From contig RCAB01000284.1 of NCBI GenBank assembly GCA_003640385.1, forward strand, positions 1-64,000: a stretch of 64,000 nucleotides of DNA, read 5' to 3'. The notes beneath the pieces were generated by a model that worked only from the letters and a program-made list of their open reading frames with translations, made no database searches and was not told the origin of the DNA. Positions 50,989-64,000 of the stretch are shown here, piece by piece. The position numbers were made by a program, and so were the translations under genes. This stretch comes from Setaria digitata. Taxonomy: Eukaryota; Nematoda; Chromadorea; Rhabditida; Setariidae. Position 1 is the first letter of the stretch; each line of letters begins with the position of its first letter.

Positions 50989-53405
50989 TTGAAAAAAAAA
51001 ACTATTATATAACATAGGTGTCATTTAATTGACCGAAACAATTAATCAGTCAAAATTTAAATTAATTACTCCTCATGACTAATAACGGCTTCTCTATCAA
51101 AAATTTGTATTTTCCATCAACTTCATAGAAAGAAACATTTGCATTTTAAATCCAAAATTTATATAAAAATTCCATTATGTCTTTACAAGTAAAAAAAAAA
51201 GGAAAAGAGAAAAGAACGAGAAAGGAAAGATGGAAGTTAAAAGAAAGGAAGAGAAGGTGATAAAAATGAAATTTAATTGTTGACTAATGAGGACAGCTAT
51301 CGCCACCTCGTGCATTGACTGGTTATTATATTTACATGATGATTCATGAATCGGATCGGATCGAGTCGGATCAAATCAATCTTTCGGATATTGGATTGAT
51401 GAGCATCAAGTTGTCAACCAGCATTCCAACATATCTTGCTTCTCTAAAATAAATTAATATTCATTCCAGAGCTGCCAACATTTCCTTTTCCTTTTCTTCA
51501 AAACCCAGTAATAAGTTATGCACTCATCGCTATTAAATGCTTTATATTACTTGAGATTGTTTGTATATGAGAAGACGTTCGGTAGAAATAAGATCACACA
51601 TTTCATCTCTAAAAGAGACAACATATAAATTTTGATGTAAAATTTCTTAAAGATTGTGCATGCAATTTATAAAATGATATAAATATAAACCACTAGTTTT
51701 ATTAATTGTAAGCAATATGGCGATTTAACTCAAAGAAGAAAATGGAATAACTTCATTTTCTAATCTGTTATACAGAGATGTTTTAAATCTGCCATATCCT
51801 AAAAATTCCTTTGAAGCTGTTTAATATTTTAAGATAATTAAAGCTACTATATCTGTTGGTCTCGTATCTTAATCGGCACCTTCTTGACCTGTTTTAGATT
51901 TGTTCATTTCCACCACGTTTGCCATTCTGAAAATACCCTGGTTTCATCTTGACATTGAAGTTGAAGTTTTCTTCCATATGAACTCGGTTATTTTACTAAC
52001 TCGAGATATCACACAAATATTTTAGGGCATTACTACTTCATCCCAGTGATTGTTCGATGAATAAAACAGAGACCAGGCGTGATAAATATGACACGACTTG
52101 AGTATTCCCAAGTATGGTATACGATTCTCTTTTCCTAAATACGAACAAAACCAACGGACATGAAGAAAATTCATTCGTAATTTTAACAGAGATGATTCTG
52201 CAATTTAACAACTGTATAAATGAAGAATGCCAGATTTCGATAATTTACTTTTAACACAATTGCAGAAATCCAATTGAAATTTCGATAATTTACTTTTAAC
52301 ACAATTGCAGAAATCCAATTAAAACTTCTCTTCTAGATTCTTCAGTTTCGCTCAACCGATAATGAGAGCTTGAGTTAGTCCAAGCTAACAAAAGTCGTAC
52401 TCTTTTTCTTATCGACAGTGAATCGATCACTATGATTTTAATACCACGCATCACTAAAGCTAATGCCACAACATCTTAGATGCAATTTAATCAAATTTTA
52501 GCCTCAGCTTTTAACTTTGGAATCGACATAGCCTAAACTATAGCACTGTTTTTCGGAAGCAAGAAGAAAGCAGCACTTTGATATGGTTAACTTATCATTA
52601 ATGATTATCAAATGTAGCTTAGAAATTTCAGATCAAACGCAATTCAGATGTCGCTCGTTTCCATCAATTTCTCCTAATATATAGAATATCCTTGGTGTAG
52701 AGTGATATTTCATCAGCGTATCTGCATAAAATCTATTCAAATGCGAAGACAAGTAGTGAATCAAAAATTAACAAGTCAGAACAGTAATTAATTTATCCAC
52801 AAAACTAATATCCTGTTAACTAATTAATTTTAGCCAATTTTTCTCATAATAAATTAATCAAATCCTCAATCTACCATTTCTTCCCAATCAAATTTCATTT
52901 CTTTTTCCCAGAGATTTTTACAGAAATACGAACTCCAATTCAAATATATTGTTAGAAACAAGACACAAAATTATATTCATTTTTTTCCAATTTAACCACA
53001 ATATACAACTTCTTATATAACTTCTCATGCTCGAAATTCTGAGTAAAAATCAAGTCTGCCAAGTTTCAACAGACTGTTTATCCAACAAAAAAAAAGGAAA
53101 AAAAAGGAATAAAAAAAAAAGATGGAGACGGCAAGAATGTTATATGAAACTAGTATACTAACAGATTTTGGGCTCTAGCTAATTTAGTCACACGACTCTG
53201 GATTATTTCTTTATATTCCCAGGAATAGTAATGAAATATGCTGGAATAATGAAAGCAAGTTTCTAACATGTAAACCTACGAAGTTCAGTTAAAAATTTAC
53301 TGAAGAAGTCTACTTAAGATCCGATTTCCAGATTAGAACCTCAATTAGGCAATTTACATGATGGTCAATGAAGTTTAGATCATTTGCATCAAAAATATGA
53401 ACTCA
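50989..53405. other. Intergenic, AT-rich
   Basis: This should hold the lipase promoter (next to 50989) and the 3' end of the FN3 gene. The only notable structure is the direct repeat at 52234-52320. No exon was identified. Confidence 0.5.
52234..52320. repeat. Two perfect 42-bp direct repeats, period 45
   Basis: The units 52234..52275 and 52279..52320 are identical over 42 bp and separated by GAA. Each begins atttcgataatttac and ends agaaatccaatt. This looks like a recent tandem duplication. No coding context. Confidence 0.93.
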
Positions 53406-56400
53406 TCAATTATTAATAATCGCATTACGCAGTGATCCAGGAATACACCAACCACGGAAACGATTTTCTTGTATGGGTACACAGCGTTCGTCCCAGGAGC
53501 ATTCATTCTGGAGAATCATAAACGCACATTACAAGAACCAGCTAACATATTCAATTTATCTAATGTATTTAGATGAAAATATCGAATCTACAATTAATCC
53601 TTATAGCTATTTAATCCTGATTTACGTCAAATATACTCTGAAATTTTAACCTTAGTCATATCCGGATTGCATGCACTTAGCACCAACTTTTCATCTTTTC
53701 TTATCAGATTATTTCTTAGCTGTTGTGGCATTTGTGGGACTGCATTTTCAGTAGAAGAACGCATATGACCTAAAACTATTTTAGGCATACCTTGATAGTG
53801 AGTAGTGAGTGAGATAAAAGAACGATAATTTCACTCAGCTATGACACAGCATAAAATTTTAATAATCTGAATTTCAGAGATCAAAATAACAAGACCAAAT
53901 CTAAATAGTTTAAGGAATCATGAACAATTAAGTGGGGACTTTATGTTATCGAAATCATGTGTACTCTCCTATTCATGAAAAATCATGAAAAACTGTGTGG
54001 AGAAAGTTTAAAAAAATTCGAAAACCTACTTTCTGGTCCAGTTCTGATTTCGAACATATCGATGACACTATTATCGTAAAATGTATTATTAATTTGCGGT
54101 AAAATACGAATAAAATAGCGTGAGTTTGGTCTCAGTTGCTCCAAGATAACAAAATTCTGCAGTATTAATAACCTCTATCACGCAATTTCATCAAATTCTT
54201 ATGATTTTTTATAGTATTCTTATCTTGTGAGGAAATAACTAGTTTGCAAAAACAAATTCAAAATATTTCACACCTGCCGCGGATCGGCCAAATCGATGCG
54301 TTCCCATTGCTCCGTCATTAAAACATTACTCTCCGCGTACATAATAGAGGAACCTGAAAGAAAGGCAAACAAATTTAGAGCAAATAAAAAATTCAAAAAT
54401 TCTTCATCTCTTCCTCCGTTCATTTACTATTAGCCTGAGAAAAAAAAAAGGAACTAAAGCAATGAAATCGCTAATATTACACAACAACATTCGAATCTCA
54501 AAACGGCTGCGAAAAACTTTATCATTTCTTCACTTCTTAACACAATAATTGTTCATGATTCAGGAGCTTCATTAATCTATTTTTAGTTATTATTTATGAT
54601 ATAATCTGATGCTAAAAAATATGATCAGACTGATACCTGTTATGGAGGGCACAAGAGAGCTAGGATATGCCCATGTAATCTGAGCACGCCCCGGTGATAA
54701 CAGTCTATATGACAACGCGTTTCCTTCACGACGCTCCAAAAATTCGGTACGTTCTAAACCACGGATGATAAATGAAAGAAAAACATCATTGAAAATACTA
54801 AAAAAAAAAATGATTTTTCACTTTCGTATGATTTTAACATAAAATATATTGAGGAAAAAAGTTTATCATGCAGAGATGGCAGGTAAAACAGGCATAAAAA
54901 GGCATAAAAGATTTCATAAGAACGATACGTATGTCTAAAAAGAGACAGACTGATTTATAACTGTGTTTATTGTTTATCAGTTTTATATTTTCTCCCGAAC
55001 TTTTAAAACGGATCAATTCTCAATTATGCAATTAAAAATGTTTCAGGGCTGAAATGAACAATGCTTAACTTTTGAAGCAGTTTAACAGACAATAAATTTG
55101 ACTTACCCATCGTTTTGAAACGATAAATGCTTGGTGCACGTAATACCTCACCATTCTTCTTCCGAACATTTATTCGTACATAATATGTATGGCCAGCTTG
55201 CAAATCACGAAGCGTGAGCGAGTTAGCTCCATTTATTAACGCATCATTTGAAACTTCAGATCCAGTTATCGAATAATATGACCACTCAGCATCCGGAATA
55301 TCTGGGTCATCGGATATGTAAATATCATAGCCATCAACAAGGTCTGCGGGTAAAAAACTGGAACAAGAAACGAAATACTTCAAAAAAAAAAAAACATGAA
55401 AACTTTAAACTGGGTTTATACACGATAAAATTTATTCTAGAATTAAAACTAAATCGTATTTCTTGTCATAACTATACATTAGTCGGTTAAAACAGCTTGA
55501 ATTGATGTATTAGAAAGAAATAGCAATATAGCTAATTACCAAAAAAAATGAATTACTCACTTTTCCAGTGTCCATTGCAATCGTGTCCCATCACTTTCAT
55601 GGGTATAAATTACATCCACTTTTTTAATTGGATTCGGTATGACTGCAATAAGCTATATGAATAAAGCATAAACAAAAACGCCAAATACTGTTTAGCTCAA
55701 AAAAGCTATCTTTATTTTGCAGTTGAAAAAATTTAGATAATTTTCAAATTTATAAGAAAAGCTTGCTTTTTCTTCGGACAAAAGAATACAGAAACGAAAG
55801 GAAAAAATGAACTTAACGTACTAGCCGGTGTCCGGAATCTGAAGTATCCACTTTCGGTTGTTAGATTATTATAAAGATGAGTCCGGATTTTCAGAAGATA
55901 TTCTGTGTCACTATAAAAATTATTAAGTTGTTTAAACAATAAAGGACTGCTTCCTGGAATTGAAAAACGCTAAAAGCAGTATGAGAAATTGCTTCAAGAA
56001 TTTCAAGCAAGCAAAGAACTTGAGTCACAAATAAATCGACCGTTATACAGATATGACAAGCAGAACTGTTGAAAAGAAATTCAAAGACTTCAGCAATAAA
56101 TGAATTGATTCAAGAATCAGGCTACAGTTGCACGATCACATAAAATTATAACTGTAATGGCATATCTTCAGAAATAATCTCAGAAACCTTTTTAATGTTG
56201 TTAAAGTTGCAGATGGATGTAATCCGCTGAAATGCAGCTGATGCCAATTGTCTGTACCATTTTCTTTGTACTCGAGCTCGTAAGCTGTGAACCGATAAGT
56301 GATTAAATTGAAAGGGATGTTTTATCAAGAAATTAATAACTATCATTTAAGGAAACTGAGCCTACCTTGGATTTGATTTTGCATTTTCTCCGGCACTTCC

Positions 56401-59400
56401 CAGCTCAAATTAACGGTGCCCTGGCCAGTTCCTTTGAAATGTGAAGTAATAATCAGATTACCCACTTCGAAATACTCATCTTCTGAATGTATTTTCAAAC
56501 TCATCATCGGAATAATCCAGTGGTTGTGTTAGGAAAAGAGTTTATGAATGAATTACCTCGTGGCATTATAATTTCAACAATCGCTGCCGTATTGGAAACA
56601 CGTTCCGGACTCGAAGCTGTTCGAATCGTTAACTCATACCGTTGACCTGGCTTCAGGTTATTCAGTGTGAAGCTGTTTGTCTGAACTTTAACCTGCAATC
56701 CCAAGCAGCAATCTATCATTTAGTTACTGTCACCTTGCAAAAATCCAATCATTCATTCAATGCAGTACATCTTCTGAAACATATAACTAATTCACATTCT
56801 ATTTCTTTGTATTTATTGTTTTTCTTTCAGGCACGAAAATTTGCAGTAACATATTAACGTCATATCTTATTTATAAAAATCAGTAGATCTTAACAGTCAT
56901 CCAAAAAGAAATTCAAATTCGGATATTACAAACATTAACATGTAATTAGTAAAGGTAAAGGAAATATTAATCCGGAAAGAGCAGTTAACTGGTGAGTAGT
57001 TGGTTCGAAAAGTTATAGAAATATAACAAAATATGATTAAAAGTTCGCGGGATTTACATTCCGAAGATTTCAGTTTTCTAAATTTTTTCAAGGTATTTGA
57101 TTTATTCTGAATAGATGTTTTATCGTTCAGAATAAATCATTTTTTAGGCTTTTTATTCTATTTTTAAAATATGATTGTTTCATCTCCATTTTATATAGTA
57201 AGCCAGCCTTTGCCCAACATATTTTTTACTTTTCATGTTTCAGAGTTACTGCAAATGTTAAATGCTAATTACTTTCCTTTTCTAATTACGGGTCTGACAA
57301 AGTCACATTTTAATTTCCAACATGAAATTTGGCTTTCGTTTTAGATATATTTCCAAAACACTTGCACATTTATTTACTGTGTTAAACTGTTAGTTTTCTT
57401 TTTCTTTTTTGCTATTTTACAAGCATTTCTTTTTAATTAGGTATCCAAATAGTACTAAGAAACTTTTAATTTTTGCATCCGTTTGCTACAACAGCTTTAG
57501 CGTATTATATTTATAATAAAGTATTTAAAAAATCTCGAATTCAATTAGTACAAGGTAATCAAAATTTATTATTATAAAGGTTTTGTCGTCTCCAGACTAT
57601 TCTCATTTTTTAGGCGCAGCCACATACATAATTATCTAATTCTAATATTTTTACAATGCTTTCCGGTATTCCAGCCCTTGGACAAATATACTTTTGCTTT
57701 ATCGCATAATTTTTAAGCTACAAAAAATCTAGAAACAAGAAATTATCTTTGGTATCACCATGATGGTACAAATCGTCCACAACTGGCCAGAAAGATTCAG
57801 TTTTTTCTTGTCTTTTACTACACAGAAGTAGACTTTTGAAATTTGAACTTTTGAATAATCTTTTAGAATATGCTCTAACTTTTCTCATCCATTAGTAATA
57901 ATTACATTTAAAAGTTATTTTTTTTAACTCTTACTGAGTGTTATTTAATTGGCATTTGAGACCATCTGTTTAATCAATTCACTAATTAGGACACAACCAA
58001 TTATTCTGGATTTCTGCAGTAATCATCAAAAATGGAAAACAACCTGTTGTCGAAGAAGTGGTGTTTGATCATCAGATGTCAACTGCTTTACATTCACGAC
58101 GTAGTAATTATTTAATGGAACTGAAGAGAAAATCTTTAATTTCAAAATTTCAATCCTCAGCGATTTCAAAATTATTTTCTGGTAAGCCAACTGAACAGGA
58201 GCAGTCAACGATTAACTTCCAACTTCTTACGGTTCCTCTTGTCAGTGGTAACTAATTTTTGACATTTCATTAACTAGTACCAAAGTATTACTTATTTTCT
58301 ACCCTGAAATCTACTTCCATCAGAATTTGCTTAAACAATTTTACTGACCATTTGACAGCGCTCTAACAGCCGGAGTCCAGTCTAAACGCACCATTGACGT
58401 ACTTAAAATATGTGCTTGAAAATCAAGTGGTGGCAACAGATCATCATCATCTGTCGGAATTCCATCAATGAGAACACGCTTAGTTATCGAGATCAACAAA
58501 GACTGTGACCAATCTTCCAAAACTGTTCCATCTGGACGTTCAGCACGAACCTAGAAGTTCAGAGCATCAGTCCGAGTAACTGATTCTCATTACTGCTCTA
58601 CTTCATATAACCAAGTTGCTATTTTATAGTTTAGTTGCTGATATCTCTTCATCCAAAGCCTCCTTATCTCATTCATTCTTCATGATTAATACAGAAAAAG
58701 TACTACTTATATTCTACCGTGAAATCTACTTCCATCAGAATTTGTTTAAACAATTTTACATCCATATTCTTCCCTTATCTGCAGTACCAACAAGTCCCAC
58801 CTGTGCTTGGAGTTCATCCCCATTTCGTACTTCATCTAAATCTAATCGTGCTTCCAATTCGCTTCCACTTTGTGTGTACCTCCAATCAAATTCGGAGGAA
58901 CCATCAGAACGATTGGTAATTCGATAACGAACCAGAAACTTGGGTTGCGCTAAAAATATCGTCCAGAAGAAGTCTGTCCAGTCTAATGAAGATAAAGTAC
59001 TCTTTACAGAACTAGTTATAAATATAGTATCGGAGAAAAGCATCAAATTAATAACGCCAAAGTATGATAGACATATCTCTCTCTTTAAGTGAGGCAAAAT
59101 GATTATTGCGGTATTTCAGATAGAATAACTAACTTCGTGAAATAGTGAACAAAAGTTTAATTATTTTTTTAAAGGTTTAGAGAAACGATGACTGACAACA
59201 TTGCATATTCCAACTAAATGTAATACAAAAAACAATGGAGTACTGATAAGATGAACGATGTGAAAGCTATTTAGGAAGCTAATGCTTTGCTGAAGAGAAG
59301 TAGAACCGATAAGGAGGAAATGAGTTATTTGAATGAATATACGAGCCAATTAAACTTATAAATAAGTTATCGATGTATCCAACCTTCTCTTTGTACCTCT

Positions 59401-59576
59401 TCCGGATACGACCACTGAATATAAATCGCATCTGTTGGATGATCATACCGAGCTCGGAAATTTTGTACACGCGATGGTACCAATATACCGCTGACAGGCA
59501 ACTTCAGTATTCCGTGGTAAATGAATGCTAACAATAGGTGGCGGTAAAATAATCGAAAATCTCGAAACGGCAACAT
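53406..59576 (-). CDS. Secreted protein with five fibronectin type III domains
   Basis: Fifteen exons from 59576 (ATG) down: 59384..59576, 58801..58949, 58349..58550, 58044..58120, 56557..56692, 56366..56482, 56188..56284, 55822..55910, 55561..55642, 55107..55357, 54637..54753, 54274..54353, 54030..54156, 53651..53769 and 53406..53507 (TGA). They total 1938 nt, or 645 aa, in phase throughout. A signal-like N-terminus (LLLAFIYHGILKLPVSG) precedes five FN3 modules, at about 34-135, 155-250, 257-352, 355-465 and 470-575. Each shows the B-strand Trp (IQWSYP, LDWTP, LSWEVP, LQWTL, ITWAYP), and most show the F-strand Tyr phrase (PGQRYELTIRT, AGHTYYVRINV, PNSRYFIRIL). A 70-residue tail ends with a short Cys cluster, NECSWDERC and RGWC. 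No transmembrane segment or kinase/phosphatase domain is seen, so it is probably extracellular matrix or a ligand. I do not recognise a named orthologue. The exon 1 donor (G|gttgga) is weak and was chosen to keep frame. Confidence 0.85.
58284..58344. repeat. Intronic 61-bp repeat, copy 1
   Basis: This begins a few bases inside intron 3 of the FN3 gene, next to the donor. It matches copy 2 (58699..58759) at 57 of 61 positions, including the block gaaatctacttccatcagaa. Confidence 0.9.
58699..58759. repeat. Intronic 61-bp repeat, copy 2
   Basis: This lies in intron 2 of the FN3 gene, about 40 bp inside the donor. It is in the same orientation as copy 1 and 57 of 61 bases are identical. Confidence 0.9.
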
Positions 59577-61429
59577 ATTTATACTTCACAGGAAACCAGG
59601 AAGGTAAATGAGTTTTTTTCCTTTTGGAAAATGTTGAGATTTCTAAGGAGTATATAACGAAGTACAGGAATAGTCAAATACGGCTTTGAGAGAAGAGAAT
59701 GATAAAGTTAGGAAGTACAAATGATGTTTAACTGATAAGAGAGAGAAGTACCTCATATTTAGAAACAAAAAAAGATAAGAAACCCCCAAAAATTATGTTT
59801 CGCGCCCTCGATGTGCTTTTTATTAGTATGAGAGATGTACAGTTATGCATTACTTTGTTCATATATTTTTCATACCAACACTGTCTTAGCCAAGCATATG
59901 AACACGGATCAGTCAGTGAGAGCACAATGGAAATGAATTCATTTACTAATCACTAATTATTTTATAAGAGAACACAATGATTATCAAATAAACACTAAAT
60001 AAAGAAAATTGATAGAGAGAAACAGCAAGCTAGGAATTTATCAAAAATACAATTTCTGCAGGAAATTTTAGGTGAATGAGAAAATCGGAAACAGGACTAG
60101 GGAAATTTTAAAAGTGAAAAAAACTTGTAATTCGCCAAGATAATAATGAATGTTCCTACAGAGGAGTAAATAGGTGAGTTAATAATTATGATAACGAAAA
60201 AAATGAGATAGTTGGGTAAAGCTATTGATGAACGACTGAGAGTATGCATCAAATTCCAAAAGATAAAATATTTTCAAATGCTGCCTAGAAAAGCTGTTGG
60301 AATCTCCTCGTGAAAGAGAAAGAAAGAAAGGGAACTCCGAAATCGTCAAATTTTTGAGCCTGCACAAAGTGAAAAATATTTAAAACGTGAAAATCAAACA
60401 ATAATCCACATTTTCGATCTGTACACCCCGCACAAAGACAACAGATTTCTATATTACTTTCTCTCAAAAAAAAAGAAAAAAAAAATACTGCACAATTCAT
60501 GTCGAGTTATGAATCTGATTTCAACAATAACTGTCGGCAACAACTGGACTAAACGGATCGAACGTTTTTTACACATCTATCACCAATGCAGCAGTTTTAT
60601 CCAAACATAATAATATAGCCAATAAGCATATAAGAATAAAAAATAAATCTATCCTGAATCTCCAACATTCTTATGATAAACTCACACATTAGTTAAAAAT
60701 CTTTGACCAAATTTCTATATCTCACGTGTATCTTTTTCTGATTAAAAAAATTTTCTTAAGTTTCAATCTAAAAGTAAGCAGAATCTAAGAGTTTTTTCCT
60801 TTTTTTCCCTAGTAAATTACTACCGCTAATATTTTGCTTCCAAATTTCCGATAACGAAAATTAATTCCTGATAACCACCATATAAACTGAACTAACACAG
60901 ATCATTAGATCTTTTAAGAAACAATAATAATTTTTTTATTTAGTTGACAAAAAATAAAACGTTGGTAAGACAGCTCACTTATACAGATGAAATTCATTTA
61001 TTAACAAGTCCAAAACGTCTATTTAAACCTTTTCGAGAATTTCATTTACCTAACAAATTTAATTTAATTAATGCAAAAAATCAGTTCTGGACATATTAAC
61101 AAGGCACTATTAAAAACACTTCACGTGTGAAATTCCATAAAAAATTGTATAGTCTAACAAAATGTAATATGCAAAAATACATCAAATTAGCTAAAAACTA
61201 CTGTCAACGTACGAAAAAAAAGAGTTAGAAGAACGAAGAAAAAATAGTACGAATATTCAAATTCCAGCAAAACCAAAACACTAACTAGTCAACTAAAAGT
61301 TGCTCCGAAAACATCATTATATTTAATTAGATTTAAATTACCCGATATCCAACTCCTCCCAAAAATATTTTATAAAAATCTATTTTAAAAAAAATCACAA
61401 CACAATGGGAAATACTGAAACCATGCTTA
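59577..61429. other. Intergenic, AT-rich
   Basis: Upstream region of the FN3 gene and downstream region of the VIP36-like gene. No coding or repeat structure beyond short A/T runs is visible. Confidence 0.5.
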
Positions 61430-63706
61430 TCAGTAGAATCGTTTCCTCGACATCTGCTGCCGACGATTAACGAAAATAACACCAAACCATAAAACTATCA
61501 CACACAAAGCGCCACCTAATAGCACCAGAATTGTGGTACCAAACCATCCTAGTTTTGATGCTCGTGGTTGCTCTACGTGATCACGTGGTGCAGCAACACT
61601 TTCTGCATAAGGTTCACGTTGTCGAGGATCCATGCTGACACCAGTATCAGGTTGTACATGTGCAAAATCTTGCTCGAACATTCGCACAGATATAACATCA
61701 TGATAATCTGCACGACACACTTATTAACCGCTGATCCACCATAGTAAGTAGCAAAACATGATACGTAATTCAAGTTTCTTTGAAGATGCTAGTAAAACAA
61801 TTTTGATACTAACAAATTATTACAGTCATGAAATCTACTTTTATGACTAGTCTTCCAATGATTATCTAAGATGTATGGATAAAATGTAAGTACCTGATAA
61901 ATCGCCTGTAGCAGCCGTGATGCCAAAGTAATATCCAGTAGGTAATTGAACACCTTCAACACTCATACATTCTTTCCATTCTCCCGTCCCCAAAACATCA
62001 GTGTAAATCTGCAGTATAAAATGCTAAGTAATCTAGAAGTGTTCTGAATGTTTAAGGAAAAAAATTTTGTCTTTTTTCTTTTATGATTATTTACACTTTA
62101 CCTCATATCTTTGTTTTCAGCTGCACTTTATTGGACATCACTTCTTTTATGCTTAAACTATTTACAATAGAACAATTTCGATACATCCTAAGGAACGGAA
62201 AAGTACTGGTAATGAATCAGATATTACCTTGCATTAGTCTCTCTTTAATTCGATTAATCTGCCAGTTGATTATCCTTATTCTCTTCTGCATAGTAAAAAC
62301 TCTCTATACAAAACAAAGAAACAAACGAACCGACAGCACATCACCAACGTATCGAATCATTATCTGCGTCTGATGCTGCTTATTTCGGAATTTCGCTTCA
62401 CATCCTGTATGTTCACCACCCAGCTGTGTATGTGTGCCATCCATGTCGTGATCATAATGAAGGGAACCATTATTGACCATTGCTGAGATGAAAGGATGAC
62501 CATGCTGAAAAGTTATATCCTATCTAAAAGTTATATCCTATATTCATTTTTACAAATACCACCGATCTACTATTAATGGGAGGTTCCAAATTCCAGTACT
62601 GTAGAGAACTTACTGCGTGTGGTCCATTGTGATTGCTATAGGTATCGAGGAAAATTCCTAGACCACGGAAATAATCTTTTGATCCAAATACGGGTCCTGG
62701 TTGGTTACGGTCCTGAACGTACCATACTGCTGCTCCATCACCGAACAAATCGCCTGTGGAACCATGGATTGCAAAACTCACATGCAGTTCCCAATCCCTC
62801 ACATTCACTGGCTGTAAATAAATAAAAAGTTGATCAGAGATGCCTTACAAGCAACTGTTAGGCTTAAATTATTCCAACACATAAAACAAATCTAAAATCG
62901 AAGCCTTTTGTAGGGATTGACAAAACCCTCGGACGTCGCCAGCTTCACTTCAACGAATTGTTGAATTTATGGGAGGCAAACAAATATTAAGAACACTAGG
63001 AAGATCTATGCATCCATTCAGCGAAGCTTTGGAAAAGTTCTCTATTGAGCGGGTAAAAATCTTATAAGAAGCTGAAACTCTACTAGCAATTATCCGTTAT
63101 TCAGTTGGTCCACATATCCCAAACTTAGAAAGGAGAGAACAAAGCAGTATGACTAACTATATTATTCCAGATACCACCATGAACACTTTGTGTATCCGGC
63201 GTTAAACGAACAAATTGTGAAGTTACCATTGTTGCACCTTGTATGTCCCAGTATGGAATGCTCATTCCTTCAAGTATACAATTAAGGTAATAAGTCTCGA
63301 TGGCTTTCATTCTAGAGTGAAAATTCCCATGAGGTGAATATTTCATGTAACGCTTACAGTTACGGCGACGTACCAAGTATCATACGATTACGTTAGAATT
63401 TTTCAAGTTTCTGCGATCAATCACATTCAACTCGATAGAATTTGAAAGATGAACATTATAAATATATCGCTTTCATACGGCATGTAAGTGTAAAAGCAAT
63501 ATAGAGTAAAAAGCCGAACCTTGGTAAGGTTTTGCTAAGGAATGCTCTTTTCTGAAGTATCCACGCCATTCATCAACTGATGTACCATCCACTTCTTTCG
63601 GTTGTTGTTGTTGGCTTCCAACGCTATTTACTTGCAGTAATGAGTAACAAGTAAGCAAAAACGGGAATAAATTATGAGATAATCGGTACATGATACTCCA
63701 CAACAT
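61430..63706 (-). CDS. ile-2: VIP36/ERGIC-53-type L-type lectin cargo receptor
   Basis: Exons 63520..63706 (ATG), 63158..63267, 62614..62811, 62331..62504, 61894..62008 and 61430..61707 (TGA) give 1062 nt, or 353 aa, in phase; vertebrate VIP36 is about 356 aa. A signal peptide is followed by the leguminous-lectin-like luminal domain. Landmarks are EHSLAKPYQG, PYWDIQGATMVTSQFVRLTP, GDGAAVWYVQDR, PGPVFGSKDYFRGLGIFLDT, ISAMVNNGS and PTGYYFGITAATGDLSDYHD. The FLDTYSN Asp and Asn and the His of GDLSDYHD correspond to Ca/mannose-binding residues of the family. A linker, one transmembrane helix (about 314-341) and a 12-residue cytosolic tail NRRQQMSRKRFY follow. The RKRFY end is the VIP36/VIPL-type trafficking signal. 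It should carry high-mannose glycoproteins between ER, ERGIC and Golgi. The ATG follows an acceptor (gttgcag) by one base. A second ATG lies five codons downstream, at 63691. Confidence 0.95.
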
Positions 63707-64000
63707 ACTGCAACTCCTATAATTCCTCAAAAATTTAAAAAAAAAAAAAAACTTAAAGATGTTAGGATCGAAAAAAAAGATCTATTTGTAGAACCGAACA
63801 AGCAGATAGAGTTCTTAAACGAATTAACCACTGAATACGCACAGCATATGGTCAGCAACTACGTATTCTTCTTATCTGCAAGAGAAAATAGAAAATCACT
63901 GGCACAACCTCACCGCACCTACTTCACACCTGCACATGGAACACGTGCAACCACGCATAATCTAGACGTATTAACGCAAACTAGGACATGTCCCGCATTT
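63707..64000. other. Upstream region of the VIP36-like gene
   Basis: Contains the trans-splice-like acceptor just before the start codon and an ACACGTGC E-box core near 63941. No other gene is visible before the window ends. Confidence 0.45.

Noticed and set aside
58616..58927. 103-codon open frame (+) over the second FN3 exon
   Set aside because: It runs antisense to the FN3-coding strand, whose minus-strand reading contains clear FN3 sequence and matched splice sites.
63707..63730. Upstream extension of the VIP36-like frame beginning at TTG (MRNYRSCS)
   Set aside because: It starts at a non-ATG codon and lies before a likely trans-splice acceptor; the ATG at 63706 gives a normal signal peptide.

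Overview
The window is nuclear DNA from a nematode, most likely a spirurid or filarial species. It is AT-rich, and its genes are split by many short introns with GT..AG borders and TTTCAG-type acceptors. The best-recognised genes have clear worm counterparts: eIF4G/ifg-1, a VIG-1/SERBP1 protein, VIP36/ile-2, an AMPK gamma subunit and a KLF. I see no bacterial operons, phage genes, CRISPR arrays or rRNA. I rebuilt the genes by joining exons so that splice sites and reading phase agree.

Layout. 0.4-4.8 kb (+): AMPK gamma-type four-CBS protein, 5' end uncertain. 6.3-9.1 kb (-): VIG-1/SERBP1-type RGG RNA-binding protein, 435 aa. 12.2-13.5 kb (-): KLF/Sp-type three-zinc-finger factor. 17.2-19.5 kb (+): secreted SGNH/GDSL protein, 282 aa. 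20.0-20.4 kb (-): SMIM15-like membrane microprotein, 73 aa. 21.5-22.5 kb and 23.7-24.8 kb (-): two paralogous RING-CH (MARCH-type) proteins. 25.1-32.6 kb: no confident gene. 32.6-45.9 kb (+): eIF4G with about 25 exons. 49.5-51.0 kb (-): secreted class-2 lipase-like protein, 282 aa. 53.4-59.6 kb (-): secreted protein with five fibronectin III domains, 645 aa. 61.4-63.7 kb (-): VIP36/ERGIC-53-type L-type lectin, 353 aa.

The genes do not form one pathway. Translation and RNA control are represented by eIF4G and VIG-1, energy sensing by AMPK gamma, transcription by KLF, ubiquitin ligation by the RING-CH pair and secretory traffic by VIP36. The others are secreted or membrane proteins.

The most striking result is that both secreted hydrolase-fold genes appear catalytically dead. 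The GDSL protein lacks the Ser, Asp and His of the triad and the block III Asn. The lipase has Gly in place of its nucleophile Ser but keeps the Asp and His. Other points of interest are the tandem RING-CH pair with identical intron phases (one with a possible alternative Cys-rich tail exon), a near-identical 61-bp element in two introns of the FN3 gene, and a pair of CLEAR-type E-boxes upstream of eIF4G.
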